A stretch of DNA of 64,000 nt from Pseudocercospora fijiensis CIRAD86 (taxonomy: Eukaryota; Ascomycota; Dothideomycetes; Mycosphaerellales; Mycosphaerellaceae), in the NCBI RefSeq assembly GCF_000340215.1, contig NW_006921539.1, positions 4,170,990 to 4,234,989 on the forward strand, given 5' to 3'. Positions within the stretch are counted from its first letter, which is position 1. Every line of letters begins with the position of its first letter. The position numbers and the translations under genes are program-made. Below the pieces are notes generated by a model. The model had not been told where the DNA came from. It ran no database searches and was given only the letters and a program-made list of their open reading frames with translations. Shown here one piece after another: positions 1-12,431 of this stretch.

Positions 1-375
1 ACTAGCGATAGGAACGCTCGCCCTCGCGTACGACGTCGACGAGCCCTATTTACTATTTATCGCCTCCCTTATAGAACTATTCTCTATTTATTCGATATTA
101 TAATATCGAAGATATAAAAGAATATATTCTCGCGCCTACTCGTAGGCCGCCTATATATATCTAAACAAAAAGGCGGTCCTATTCTAAGTCGTATCTCGAC
201 TGCGCCTACGTCGGGCTAATTAGCTATAACTAGCGATATAGTAAGGGCTATAGGCTAATTAGCTATAACTAGCGATAGGAACGCTCGCCCTCGCGTACGA
301 CGTCGACGAGCTCTATTTACTATTTATCGCCTCCCTTATAGAACTATTCTCTTAGAGTACTCTCTACGAGCTATA

Positions 376-885
376 TCGCGAAGATGCCCTCCGCGGCCTT
401 CGCGAAGTAGTCTTAATAACTCGCTATACTCTATATGCCGCCGAGGACGCATTTAATAGTAAAGTCGGCATCTATACTAAGGTTAGTCTCGCCTTTACCC
501 CTTTAACGCGCCGCCTGTTATATACTAACCTAAGTAGGTTTATATCTGCGGCGCGACTTTGTCTATACGTAGCTTCGCTATCCGCGTTACTTTTAGTCTC
601 CTCCGTACTAGTAAGAAAGTTCTATAGGAACCGCGAAGATGCCCTCTGCGGCCTTTACGAAGTAGTCTTAATAACTCGCTATACTCTATATACCGCTAAG
701 GACGCATTTAATAGCAAAGTCGGTATCTATACTAAGGTTAGTCTCGCCTTTACCCCTTTAACGCGCCGCCCGTTATATACTAACCTAAGCAGGTTTATAT
801 CTACGGCGCGACTTTGTCTATACGTAGCTTCGCCGTCCGCGTTACTTTTAGTCTCCTCCGTACTAGTAAGAAAGTTCTATAGGAA
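376..885. repeat. 255-bp tandem duplication (2 units)
   Basis: Two units, 376-630 and 631-885, each starting near GCGAAGATGCCC and ending near GAAAGTTCTATAGGAA. The 255-bp period is a multiple of three, so it repeats 85 codons of the helicase's N-terminal region without changing frame. The same pair is at 61678-62187, and a further one and a half units at about 60486-60906. Confidence 0.9.
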
Positions 886-1540
886 TAGTTAAAGCGCCTT
901 ATCGCCGGCAGCTTAGTCGTTCTTATACTAATAAATAATAAGGTCGTATCTCGCGCTATTATCGCTACTATTGCCGCTCGACTACTAGAGGGACTTTAGT
1001 AGAATCTACCTAAGCTTAATCTCGCCTTTACCCGTCCCGAGGAGTTAGAGCTAGATCCTACTATAGAATATCTTATAGTAGAGGACCGTAGCGGACTTTT
1101 CGAAGCTAATCGGCATACCTTGCTTAGCCTTTAGCGTATAATACGCGAGGGTTTCCCCTTATTAGAGCACCTTGTTAGTATATAGCCTTATATTTCGCCG
1201 CCTAAGTATATTAAAGCATAGCCGAAGCGAGATCTAAGCTCTATCCTAGTTAATAACTCTAACGAGAGCTTCGAGAATATTAATATAGTTAAGCACTAGC
1301 CTTCTAAGCCTAATAGTGCTCTAGACGCCTCCTAACTAGAAGCGCTCTATCGTATTCTAACGGCGCGTCTTGCTATTATTTAAGGCCTACCCGGTACTAG
1401 TAAGACCTATGTCTATCTACTAATAATTATCGCTTATTAGACTAACTACGCTATCGACTAGTTTTTACGTTATATCGCTATATTCGAGGAAGAATTTGTA
1501 CGTCTCGGTAGTCGTAGTAAGGATAAGGATATCGTTAAGC
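376..1540 (+). pseudogene. Truncated SF1 (Upf1/ZNFX1-like) helicase relic, left copy
   Basis: The frame read through RIP stops ends in a Walker A motif, GLPGTSKTY at about 1386-1412, a mutated form of the family GPPGTGKTY. It is followed by a TNYAIDQFLRY segment (family TNHALDQLLRH) and RLGSRSKDKD. This combination is typical of Upf1-like SF1 helicases of the ZNFX1/NF-X1-associated type, which act on RNA or DNA using ATP. The upstream frame (SLLRTSKKVL, then LKRLIAGSLV) fits the region before motif I. Only the N-terminal part and motifs I/Ia remain; the frame runs into a 41-bp tandem repeat at 1537 and motifs II-VI are absent. About 45 bp just after motif I is deleted in frame relative to the right copy. 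Many TAA/TAG codons replace Gln/Trp, so it cannot be functional. The helicase family call is firm; the exact subfamily is inferred. Confidence 0.8.
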
Positions 1541-1652
1541 CGCTTCGTTAGGATACGACGAAGCGCTTCTAGTTAGTAAGCCGCTTCGTTAGGATACGAC
1601 GAAGCGCTTCTAGTTAGTAAGCCGCTTCGCTAGGATACGATAAAGCGCTTAA
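1537..1652. repeat. 41-bp hairpin-containing tandem repeat (about 2.8 units)
   Basis: Units start at 1537, 1578 and 1619. Each contains CGCTTCGT and ACGAAGCG arms around a short loop, so every unit can fold into a hairpin. The array sits where the helicase frame ends. The counterpart in the right copy is 62885-63000. Confidence 0.9.
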
Positions 1653-2118
1653 GAAATATTAAAGTAAGAAGGCGTTTGTATTCTAAGTCGTATCTCGACC
1701 GCGCCCGCGTCTAGCTAATTAGCTATAACTAGCGATACGGCCCTCGCTCCGTTAGAACGCGACGGAGCGCTTCTAGTTAAGAAATATACGAGGTACGCAT
1801 TCCCCTATCCCTTACCCTCTAGTTCCGTAAGTAGGGATTTACCTATCTTCTTAGCTATACTTTTAGTCTTATATTAAGTATATAAGGTACCCTTTCCCGA
1901 AATCTAGCTAACCTATCTACCCGATATTAATTAAATATTATTAGAACCTAGCTAACTATCTAATTAAATAGCCTTCCTTCGCTATTACGGAAGGCTACTA
2001 TAAACCTTATCCCGTATCTCGTATTACTCCGCCTATCGCCTAGTAAGGACTTTTACCTTTAATAACAGACCTACCTATAATACTCTTTAGGTTTACTTAT
2101 CCTACGGTCCGATAGAGG
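1653..2118. other. No gene seen; two short hairpins
   Basis: No supported coding frame. One copy of the motif GGCTAATTAGCTATAACT lies near 1711. Perfect inverted repeats occur at 1746-1768 (GCTCCGT/ACGGAGC) and 1970-1996 (AGCCTTCC/GGAAGGCT). The sequence is conserved in the right copy. Confidence 0.6.
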
Positions 2119-2189
2119 AACAACTTAAAACTTTTAGTACGTATCTAAAACGCCTAGTTTTAGGTACGTACCTAAAGTTTTAAGTTGTT
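2119..2189. repeat. 71-bp palindrome, type A
   Basis: Inverted arms of 33 bp (AACAACTTAAAACTTT...) around a 5-bp loop, with about three mismatches, contain the core TAGGTACGTACCTA. The same core recurs at 7365, 9778, 10032, 10688, 10792, 12457, 27542 and 28756, so this belongs to a dispersed MITE-like family. The right copy is at 63467-63537. Confidence 0.85.
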
Positions 2190-2465
2190 TACGGTGTCCT
2201 TTAATTGCTAGACTTTAGGTTTTGCAACGTCTACGGGAAGGCTATAGGTAGTATACGAACCTACTTATACGTACTACTTTATACGCAAAATATACTACGC
2301 TACTATTCCTTACTCTCTTATATATAAAATATATCGCTAGAAAGGGGTAGCCCTTTCTAGTATTAGTAGTTTCCGCGAGATAGAACTACTACCTCCTTAA
2401 ATTCTATACTTATTAGCGCGGCTTATATATAAGCTTTACCCTCCGCTATTAACGGAATTAATACG

Positions 2466-5400
2466 ATGCCGCCTAAAGGATAGCGCAAGCTACTCGGTAC
2501 TAAAGAGGAAGAGCGGAAGAAGAAGGCCGAACGTACCGCGAGGAAGTTAGCGAGTACGGCTCTACGACGAGCCTAGAAGAAAGTATAGTAAGCCGAGCAA
2601 GACCTAGGCGTAGCATCTTCTTCGTCTACGCTACTACTATATCTAGCCGCTATATCGTCTACCTCCTCGGCTACCTAACCTATCCCCTATATTAACCCTC
2701 TACTTTATAGCTAAATAGGCGTAGTAGGTAGTTAAACACTCTAGAGTTAGTACTATTCGGCTAGTTAGGGACAGCTACTTCTCCTAGTACTACGACTACT
2801 ACCGCTCTCTTTATAGATAGCGCCGCGTACAAATACTAGAGATAGGCTATAGCTCCTCGCTATCTATATTAACTAGCTCGAGATCGACGATATTATCGCG
2901 GTAGTCGATTAATTCGCTAGAGCTAACGCCGCTAGCTCTACTCTAAGGGATAGCACTTCTACGTCTATCGTTTAATAATCGATCGTATAGGCTATTCCTA
3001 CCTACGACTAGCCTCGGTTAGCTATTCGGCGGGCTCCTCTACGTCCCCTTCTCCCTAAAATAGATAGCACTTAACTAGTATATCTATCTAATACTCTCCC
3101 TTCGTATATAGGTCCTCTTACCCTATATAGAACAGTTTACCGCCCCGCTCCGATAGCTACTAGACCCCCTTCGTCCGCTATAGTACAATCCCTACTAGCG
3201 CTAGCTTCTATACTAGCGATACCTCCCGCGCTAGCTTCTATACTAGCGATACCTCCCGCGCTAGCTTCTATACTAGCGATACCTCCCTAGCTAGCTTCTA
3301 TACTAGCGATACCTCCCGCGCTAGCTTCTATACTAGCGATACCTCCCGCGCTAGCTTCTATACTAGCGATACCTCTCGCGCTAGCTTCTATACTAGCGAT
3401 ACCTCCCTAGCTAGCTTCTATACTAGCGATACCTCCCGCGCTAGCTTCTATACTAGCGACGCCTTCCTAGCTAGCTTCTATACTAGCGACGCCTTCCTTA
3501 CTAGCTTCTATACTAGCGACGCCGCCTAAGCCTAACTCCTAAGGAAGCGTAGCTTATTCTTCCCTATTACTAGCTTCGAAGTCCGCTACTTAACCTGCTT
3601 CGCCGACTTCTCGAAGAAGTCTCTCCTTCCCTCCTATTCTAGAGAGCTCTTTATTGCCTACTTTAAGAGACAGGACGAATTAACTACTAGCCTCGGTATA
3701 GCGTAGTCGACCGATCGTAAGCGCGAGTATATCTAAGTCTAATTCTAGAGATAGTATTCCTAGCCCTAGCTTAAGGCGAAGCCCGTCTAGATTAAGAGAC
3801 AGCATTACTAGGTCTAATTTAAGAGAGAGCTTATAAAGGCCTCGTCCTAGAGCTTAGCTATCGTAGCTATAACGCAGGCTCCTACTACGTATCCGGCTAA
3901 ATCCTAGAGAGCGCAACCCGCGCCCTACCTTACTAGAACCCCTACTACCGCTACGACCTACGCTACCGCGAGGTCGGTAGGGTCGAGACGATAATAGCGA
4001 CGTTACGCTCGAAAGCTCGCGAGCACCTTCGGTAACTAGTAGTTTAATCTAATCGGATTTAAGTAGTCCTTCGAGTAGGGTTTATAGGGTTAATTCCGAT
4101 AAGGAACTAGATAATCTACCTATTATATCGACCCCTTATAGTCGGATAGTACTTTACTAAGCGCTCGCTATAGATAGTTGCTCTTATAAGTATTCCTAAG
4201 ACTAGGATACGGACGCGGAAGAAGAGGAGCCGATACCGCCTAAAGTTATACTCGTAGAATTTATTACTAAGGGTACTACCGCTACCTTCGCCTAAAGTTA
4301 ACTTTACTAGCTCCCGGATGTACTTACGTACGTCGTAGAGTATAGTAAGCTCCCGACGTATATATACGAGTAGCTCCGAGGCGTCGACTAGCGTAGACTC
4401 CTCGCTAGGTAGGTTAATAGGATACCTTCTACGGTCCTATTACTCGAGAAGTCGTGCCTTATATCTACTAATTAGCTATTTTACATTACTCGATACTAGG
4501 ATATTAACGCACTTCTCCTCCCTATAACCTTACTTACGACCTATAGAGCCGGTATTCGGTTGTTCTATACGCCTCGCTTTATAAAAACTATTACTTACGA
4601 GTAGTATATACTAGTAGGCCGCTCTCCGATACGACCCGAACGCTATAAGCATATACGGATCGCGACTAGACTCGATGCTTCTAGATTTAATACGTACCTC
4701 TTCTTCCCTAACCTTCTACTCCCTAAAGCGAATCGAAATCGGAAAATCGACTAGCAACGTCGCTATTATATAAACAAGCGTAAATAGGCTTACTTTGTTA
4801 ATACTATCCTTATTCCTACGCTTCGCGATACTTATCCTTCTCGAGTACTCGTATATTATCTCCTATCCTTCTAGTAAGTATATAATCGCGTATACGCTCG
4901 ATAGAAACAAGGCGTAGAAGGCAACAATCGCAACGTTAGTAAAATCTCTTACGATATTATAGATCCGCTACCGGCAAATTAAGACCCTATAGTCGACGTA
5001 GCTATACTACGACTATATTATTTATAGTAGGGTATCGAACGTCGGTTACGTCGAGACTTAGATATATATTAGCGGCGTATAGAACTAGTTATTATATAGT
5101 ATAGGACTAAAATCCGTCTAGAAGTATAGACTCCCCTAGAGCTTAAAGAACTCCTCGATTAGTCTCTCGAGCGCTAGTTTAACCCTATATATCGTAATAT
5201 AGACCGCGCTTAGTTCGACCTCGCGTAGGAAGACATCCCTACTAGACTAGTAGTCGAAGACGTAGTAGTATCTCCGCTTATCGCCCTTTGCCGGATAGCC
5301 TATAGTATTACGAAGACTAGCGGCCTTAATATCGAGCATCCTTAAGTATACTAGTAGTTCGGTATATAAGAGGCTTATAGTATCTAAGGCAAACTACTCT

Positions 5401-7361
5401 ATAAGTCCGTAGAGCGGCTTAGTAGTATCGGCTTCTTCTAAGAATATAATATATCGAAGGATCTCTTCGCGTCTATTAACCGAACGGTAGAACCTATTTT
5501 TAGTTAGTTAATACTGCCGCTTCTTATATTCTCCTAGTCTACTATCGACTAGGTAGCCGCCGTTACTTCCCTTATTGCCTAAGACACTACATTTCGCCGA
5601 GCTCGTATCTTAGACGCCTTTAAAGCAGAAATTACATAGGCGTATAATACGCTAGATAGCTACGTATCGAGTACCGTTCCCTTTAGCGTACGAGGAGAGG
5701 TTCGTACTTGCTAGGACCTACTCTATTAGCCTAATCTGCCTATAACTCGCCTAAGCCTAACCGAGGGAGTAGACGGGCGTCGTGCTTGCTAGCCTTTCTT
5801 CGTACTCGAGAGTAAGCACGTCGTCGACTTTATACGTTTGCAGTTAAACTGCTAGCTCTTTATAATATATATAGTCCTTTCGTAAAGGTCCGTTAATATA
5901 GGCGTAAATACCGCCTAACTCGATCGTATAACCTACGCCGTTAAGGAAGCCTCTACGTTAGCAATGCTTAATATACTATTCGACTTACTAACTACGACCT
6001 ATAATAGTAGTTCCTTTAGTATAAAGCATAGACTCTCTCGTAATCGTTACGACTAGTTAGGCGCGGGCGATAGAGAGTAGAAAGGAAGTCGTCGGGGTTT
6101 AAATATTATAGCAAGCCTTTATACTACGTACGCCGCCTAGCTTCTAGCCGATCTCTTTAACTAGGTTTAACTACGCTTCTATACTACCGCGCTCTAGTAG
6201 ACCGCCTATGCTACCGACTTCCTCTATAGCTAGCTCTAGGCTACTAGTTCGGGAAGGCTAGAGCAAGCTTTCTATAACTACGTAAAGGAGACGATCGACT
6301 AATTCGTTACTACCTACTAAACGTATCGAGTAGCGTATAGGGAGCGTAAGGGTAACGACTTAGAAGAGGATAACAACTCGGATTAGTACCTAGGTATTAT
6401 TAAATAGGCGCTTTAGCAATTAAGCTAGGTATATAGATACCGCTATACTAGCTATATACTCTATATACTCTTAAAGCCCGATAAGCGCCTAGGGGATTAG
6501 GTATAGTTACGCTACTTCTTCTCGGAGGAAGTTACCGATAAAGAGAGAGCTAGTCTCTATAGCTTTTCGTACGACCTCGTATATTAGATAACAGGCGGGA
6601 GACCTAATATTATCGTCGCCTAGGGCGGTAGTAGTAACGCTATAGAAGGCGGCTTTACCTTATTTACCGCTATCTAGCAAACCCGCCTTTAGCTACTCTT
6701 TAACTAGGACGACGGTTTTCGCCGCAATAGCTAGGAACGCCGACTATAGCGTAGGTAGGCGAGGTACTATTTCGACGTACTTGCCTTACTTAGTTAGAAT
6801 TACCTAGACATTGCGCAATAGTTTAAGTATAGTATAGGGCGTTATATAATAAATTAGATACGCATTATCCCTGCTTACGATAAAAGCAAAATCTATTAAG
6901 CCGTTCGATAGAAGAAAATACCTAGTACTACCGCTTAATACTAGATAAAGTAGGTAGCCGCCGTCCTAGTTAGCGCAAGTAACCTTATCTAGAATAGCAC
7001 TATTCCGCAGCATTAGTCGCTCGTTAGTATTGTAAAAAAGAAGAACTAACTTTATATAATATACCGCTATACTCCTAATCTGCTCTATAATTAAGGATAG
7101 TAGATAATTAGCGAAGATCTTATTAACTGCTTTATAGCGATACGATAGATTTAGCGACTAAGAGGGCTAGATAATAGTAACTCTGCGTCTGCCGACGACG
7201 ACGATAACGACGAGTAGATTCTGTCGCAAAATAGTAAGGCAAGGCTAGCCGAATACTAGGTATAGCTGCCGCTTAATACGGCTACTAGATAGCGCCGACA
7301 ATAGCAAAAACTTCGGGCGTACGCCTAAAACCGTAGTTATATAATAAGTGTATACTAATAA
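2466..7361 (+). pseudogene. Large unknown gene, RIP-inactivated
   Basis: The ATG at 2466-2468 survives and begins MPPKG, then a Lys/Glu-rich stretch (KEEERKKKAER), probably charged helix or nuclear signal. The same frame reads through a 30-bp minisatellite (3201-3530). A different frame looks coding at about 3540-3900 (FKRQDELTTSLGIA), implying an intron or indel. The original frame then continues from about 4380 to tandem TAA codons at 7356-7361, giving roughly 1500 codons in all. Recognisable pieces include LFYTPRFIKTITYE, EGGFTLFTAI and HVVDFIRLQLN. I do not recognise the family: no transposase triad, zinc knuckle or P-loop was found. Stops replace Gln/Trp throughout. A type-A palindrome lies just after the end. 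A second copy, with its start mutated to ATA, begins at 63814. It is probably an element-encoded protein. Confidence 0.6.
3201..3530. repeat. 30-bp minisatellite, 11 units, in coding frame
   Basis: Units begin every 30 bp from 3201 to 3501 with CTAGCTTCTATACTAGCG. In the frame of the ATG at 2466 each unit encodes a ten-residue repeat, LASILAIPPA. The last three units carry GACGCC in place of GATACC. The period preserves the reading frame of the host gene. Confidence 0.95.
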
Positions 7362-7364
7362 AGA

Positions 7365-7416
7365 AACTTTAGGTACGCACCTATTTAATACGTAGAATAG
7401 GTATATACCTAAAGTT
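7365..7416. repeat. Type-A paired palindrome at 3' end of the unknown gene
   Basis: Two inverted halves, AACTTTAGGTACGCACCTA and TAGGTATATACCTAAAGTT, flank a 13-bp spacer. Each half also contains its own palindromic core. It starts four bases after the tandem TAA codons of the upstream gene. Confidence 0.85.
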
Positions 7417-7421
7417 CCTTT

Positions 7422-8129
7422 ATTTGCGTATAGTCTCTATAATATTCAATCGTATAGTTAAATAAGTAGATATAGGCCGGTTAACTAAGTAGATAGCGCT
7501 TAAATGAGATTAAATAGCGAGCGACTAGCGCACTACTAAATAAACAGATAGCCTGTTATATATAATAGCGTATAATCTAGGTTTATTGCTTTATCGACTT
7601 TGCTAGACTAGCGTCGAGAATAATAGGATTCTATTACACTATTATTGTTCTATATACTTAGAATAACAAAATTGCTATATAGTACTAACCTCTCTTTATC
7701 CGGAAGCTGTACTATGCTATTAGAGATAGAGCCTCGTAGTATAGGTAGAAATCTCGACCTATAAAGTCGGAAATTAGTATCTCGGAAGAGGCGTTCTCTA
7801 CTACTATATATAGCGATCTATATTTACTCGGAGCTATAGAACACCGCTAGATATTCTATTATACTATCTACTTAATATATAGATTACTATAGCTCTTAAC
7901 CCTTATATATACTATAGGGTTATCGAGGACGATAACGAGGTAGACTAACTTTACTTAATAGGCCCTAAATTCTTTATATAGTTAACTACTTAAGGAACGA
8001 AATTATTACGTAGTTGTATAAGCTAGAAGGACTATAATTAATTAAATAAAGACGTTATTACTCATTTACATGCTTATATAATTATTTATATAATTTAATA
8101 TTATAGAGACTGTTTCTATAATCGTAGTA
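7422..8129. other. A+T-rich stretch, no gene seen
   Basis: No convincing frame on either strand. The sequence is AT-rich and retains somewhat more CA/TG than its surroundings, which fits single-copy or intergenic sequence less exposed to RIP. It separates the convergent 3' ends of the plus-strand gene ending at 7361 and the minus-strand gene ending at 8130. Confidence 0.5.
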
Positions 8130-9713
8130 TTATATACCTAATCTAAGAACATTACCTTTAAGTAGCGTAGGGTTCTCTTCCTCTATCGATACTTTACGTA
8201 GAGTAGCCGTACCCTCTTCTATTACTAGCAGCTCGCGTTCCTTCGCTATACTTAGTCGCTATAGTACGACGAGCGTAATATCGTTGTCGTACGCCTCCTC
8301 CCCCTCTAGAAGTTCGATTAGAGTTATGTCTACTATGCCGTTCGCTAGGTAGGCGATACTATAGCGCTACTAATATATAATCGTTTCTAAGACTTTAACG
8401 TTACCTTCGAGGTTAAATGCCCCGATTCCGATCTCGTACTCTATCTCGCTATATAGTAGTTTAAGGTTATAGCGAAGCGCCTTAATATCCGCTATCGTAA
8501 CGTTAAAGTCTAGTAGATAGTAATAAACTAAGAAGCGATACTGTATTAATAGCTAAGTTTTCTTATCGAGTTTATACCGAGTATAACGCTTAAGGCTAAA
8601 TATACCTTTAGTCTTATTACCTAGATCGGTAACAATCTAATATAAATACTAGTGCTTCCTACAATCCGGCGACCGTAGCTACGCCGCGCGAGAAACTAGA
8701 ATATTATATATAAAACCGCTATATACGAGTGCGACCGATATTAAGCAAAATCTAGCATATACCGCTAATCTATCCGCACTTTGCTATACGTCTTTTAACT
8801 GCCGCCGATCCTTATCTCGCATATCCTAGAGTCTAGAACGTAAGGTCTATACAAACCGGAAATATACGAGGGCGACGTCGTAGAGTCGTAGAGGTACTAA
8901 CGCCGAGCTACGATATCCGAAGAATGTATTATAATAACTTAAGTAGAGGTTGTCTACGAGGTGCTTAACGAATAGCAATTAGTCGTATATAGACCGCGAC
9001 TACTACCTTAGTACACTCTCCGAGCTTAAGTTAATATATTCGTCCAGCCTCCTTTAACTATATTCTCTATCGTATAGGTAAAGGTTATTCCCGAGACTAT
9101 ATAGCGGTCCAAATACGGCTAACAATTGTGCTATCGTACTAGGCCTACTATTGTTATAGCTACTCGCATTAATTAATACCTTATAAGACGTCTTCTATAG
9201 TATATTCTCGGGCGTCGGCGCTAGCCGCTAAGGACAATAAGGTAGTAAGTAACTACCCTATATAATCGAGAGTATACGGATATATATCGTTAAACTCCGT
9301 ACCGGCAATAACGAGAAGTAGCGTTTACGCTTCTTAATAGGCAAAGGAGGATCCGACTTCGTCTTAATTACGACCTTGCTAAACCGGAGACTAGGCCGCA
9401 TACTCGCTATTACTATCCGAACCGCTTCGTCGCCGTAGTTAGTAAGTATAGGTATATGCAATAAGGGTCGCAATTCGGGACTACCGTTAGCATAGAGAGC
9501 GACTAGGACCGCCGTATATATCTAATCCTATATAATAGTTCGAGTCTAACTATCGATACCGAACCCCGCCAGCTAGCGCTTATATTATATCTACTACTCC
9601 CTATCTATACTATAGTTATAAGCAACCTAGACTTTATAGTCTCTATGCCTAACGTTTACTAGGTAGCGTAGGATTTAATCCTTTAGCTCGATCGACAGTT
9701 TAGAGAACGACAT
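8130..9713 (-). pseudogene. Single-exon unknown gene, RIP-inactivated
   Basis: The minus-strand ATG at 9713-9711 and TAA at 8132-8130 bound 528 codons in one continuous frame, with in-frame TAA/TAG where Gln/Trp are expected. The N-terminus, MSFSKLSIELKDQILRYL after reading one stop as Gln, resembles the first helix of F-box proteins, but this is only suggestive. Later segments include NYGDEAVRIVIASMRPSLRF, LLFVKHLVDNLYLSY and a Glu-rich C-terminus (ELLEGEEAYDNDITLVVLQRL). It has no transmembrane segment or known catalytic motif. It is divergent from SNF2-A, with type-A palindromes in the shared upstream gap. Gene existence is well supported by frame length; the function is unknown. Confidence 0.65.
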
Positions 9714-10124
9714 CCTCGCCTTAGTTAGATAGTAGTATAAGGTTGTTATAGTAAGCAGCAATTATAAGCGTTTAATAGAACTTTAGGTGCGTACCTAAAA
9801 TTTCCTTACGTTATACCTTATATAACCTTATATAACCTTACAGGCTATTACCTAATACTAGTGCGGCTTAGGGTTTAAAGCAAATATCGCTATTAGACGC
9901 GGCGAATGCCGCTAGCGGGGAATACGTAGTCCGTACGTAACGCAACTTTTCTTCTTTTACAAACCTGCTCCCTCTTCTTAACTTAAACATTAATATCAAC
10001 CTTCTATAGCACTTACTATTACTAGTACTAGAATAGGTGTATACCTAAAGTTTCTTTAAAAACACTAACAGTTAAACTATTTTCGAAAGAAATATATTAC
10101 TATAATCGCGAAAAAACTGTAGCT
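9714..10124. other. Divergent intergenic region with type-A half palindromes
   Basis: This lies between the starts of the minus-strand gene (9713) and SNF2-A (10125). It holds type-A half palindromes at about 9778-9803 and 10032-10053 and a short direct repeat of CCTTATATAA at about 9817-9842. CA and TG are commoner here than in the flanking genes. It probably held both promoters; no TATA element stands out. Confidence 0.5.
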
Positions 10125-10607
10125 ATAAGTTCCCTACTTATCCCTAGCGCGCGTAAGCGCAAATTAGGCACTAGTCCGCTAAGCGACCTACCGCAAACCC
10201 CGACGTCTACTACTAAGAAGTAGTATACTATACTACTTAGCCTCGGCGATCCTTCCCCGAAAGAGTCGCTAGCAAAGAAGGCTAAGACCGCTAATACGCC
10301 TAAGAAGTTAACTAAAGCTAAGTAGGACAAGACTATCGGTATAGAGATAGACTAAGATAAGCTTAACCTAGCCGAGTAGAGGTTTAAGGAAGGTCGCGTT
10401 AATAGCTTTAAGGACATTATAGACAAGACCCGCGGCGTAGTAACGGCCCTATCCTATAGTTAAGGTGTCTATATAGCCGCCTACTCCGCTAGATCTATTA
10501 AGAACGAGACTACCGTAGGAGCTATAGAGATCCTAGTCGGCGACTAGTTCGTGCGTATAATAACGAAGCTCGAGCTAGCGTTTAAGTATTTCTACTTATA
10601 TCGCGTC

Positions 10608-10930
10608 GTAAGTATAATAGGCCTAAGTATACCCCCTTTTTTTATTCTTTTTTTCCTTTACTATTATATCGATTCTACTTAAAAGATAAAACTTTAGGTA
10701 TGTACCTATTCTACGCGTTAAATAGGTACGTACCTAAAGTTTCCTTAAAACACTACGATTTAGGTATACGCCTTAAGTTAACTCTAAAGATAAAACTTTA
10801 GATATATATCTATTCCGCGTATTAAATAGGTACGTACCTAAAGTTTCTTCGAAGGTTTATAATTTAGGTATACGCCTAAAGTTTCTATATTCTTAATTCT
10901 CCTCTCTAGAACAGTACTAAGTTATTATAG
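10608..10930 (+). other. SNF2-A intron 1 with several type-A palindromes
   Basis: Donor GTAAGT at 10608; acceptor TTATAG ending 10930, with TACTAAG upstream as branch site. Phase 0, confirmed by the flanking frames. The intron is long (323 bp) because it holds two complete paired palindromes (10688-10743 and 10792-10844) and two halves (about 10752-10776 and 10861-10884). It matches intron 1 of SNF2-C in position: both next exons begin with a segment reading xxFS. Confidence 0.8.
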
Positions 10931-12431
10931 CGAACATTTAGTAAATACGAGAGCGCGTCGGCTAAGTACGCTAGACCCCTAGCGGGCACTCGCCGCAAAG
11001 CTAGACCGACTAAGCGTAAGGGCAAACAGCCCGTTTTATTAGAATACGTTAGCGATAGCGAAGACGCCTAAGGTTTAGACGATATAGTAGAGTAAGACCC
11101 TAATAACGACGTCGATAAGATAGATATCGACGAGAAAGATAGCGGTAACTAGCAGAGCTACCGACTCTAGCTTACGCCGAATAAGATCCTTAAGACTATC
11201 TCTAGCTTTACTAAAGGCTAGATTAAGGTTAAGAGTATAACGGCGGAGGACGACGACGAGGTAGATCGCGCTCTTATAGGCCCGCGCTATCCCGACACCG
11301 TTAAGGGCAACCTAAAGCGTATAGCCTTTGTCTATATCCGCGCCGTATAGAAGATAAAGGTTATTCTAGACTCCCTCGATCCTATAATCGATCGGCTAGA
11401 TCTAGCGTATATTCCTACGTTCTTCGTAGGCACTCCTACTACGCTTTATAGACCTGCTCTCTAGCTAGTCTACCTAGTCCTAGACCTAGATATATACAGA
11501 GAAGACCTCTATCGAGGACTGCTACTTTTGTACCTATATAATAAGATAAAGAATAAGAATATTAACGCCTCGGTTAACCTATTACTCGAGCCGATAAGGA
11601 TCTCCCGCGTCGCTACTACTACTGCCCCGGTCTATATCGACCCGAAGGCTAGCCGAGTAAACACTAAAGAGTAGGAAGAGCGTATAGGCAATATTATAGA
11701 GACATTGCTAAACCTCGTTAAGAAGGGTCTATACGATAGATCTGCTACTATAGAGATATAGCGTATATAAGGCAATACCGATCCGGATACTACGCTTAAG
11801 ACGTTCGACATTTTGTCTAAGCGCGGTAATATAAATCTAGGGACTAGCCTACGCCTAGACAACTTTGCTAATAATAAGGCGCGCATCGCCTATATTAATA
11901 ATATTATCCTTACTACCGGTAGCGCGCGTCTATATCTATAGCTTTTTAGCGATCCTACTAAGATCGAGCGCCTAGGGTTCGATGCCGTAATGCCTAAGGT
12001 TAATATAGGCGAAGTATAAGCCTTCTAATAGCGTTACGCCGAAGATACTAATAATAAGCGTACTAGCGCCTATAATACCGACAGTATCCTAGTTATCGAT
12101 AGCAAGATGTTTGCGCTTATTAACTCCGCTATAAACTAGAAGAGCGCTAAGGCACCTACGTTCGAGGACGCCTATACTTCGCTCGATATTATACCCGAAA
12201 CATTAAGCGTACTAGACAGCTTTACTAAGTTAGGGTTTAAGGCTATATACTACGGGCTAAGCTTGTAGCCTTAGTAGGTAACTAGTATAGCGTACCTTAA
12301 GTATATAATACTCTCTTCTACTCGGTTCGCTATTATAGGCGACGACGTTAGCCTCGGTAAGACTATTTAGGTCCTCGTTACGATCTACGAGATAGCGAAA
12401 GAGACTACCCGCTAGATTAAGGTCTACGATA

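Larger units (their letters stand above)
1..2652. repeat. Left copy of a duplicated block (pair of 61298-64000)
   Basis: This block is colinear with 61298-64000. Position 268 matches 61571 (offset 61303) and position 2652 matches 64000 (offset 61348). The change in offset is a 45-bp segment missing here after about position 1410. The first repeat unit is also 6 bp shorter here (267 versus 273 bp). Differences seen by eye are mostly C/T and G/A transitions, as expected if RIP acted on both copies. Homology reaches both window edges, so the true duplication is probably longer. Confidence 0.95.

Noticed and set aside
3201..3530. CRISPR-like array
   Set aside because: Units are contiguous 30-bp repeats without spacers, in a eukaryotic sequence: a coding minisatellite.
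9258..9473. Minus-strand 71-codon intact frame as a separate gene
   Set aside because: It is an internal piece of the 528-codon gene 8130-9713, in the same frame, that happens to lack stops.
10688..10844. Rho-independent terminators
   Set aside because: The hairpins lie in introns of a fungal gene and lack the T-run arrangement; bacterial terminators do not apply.
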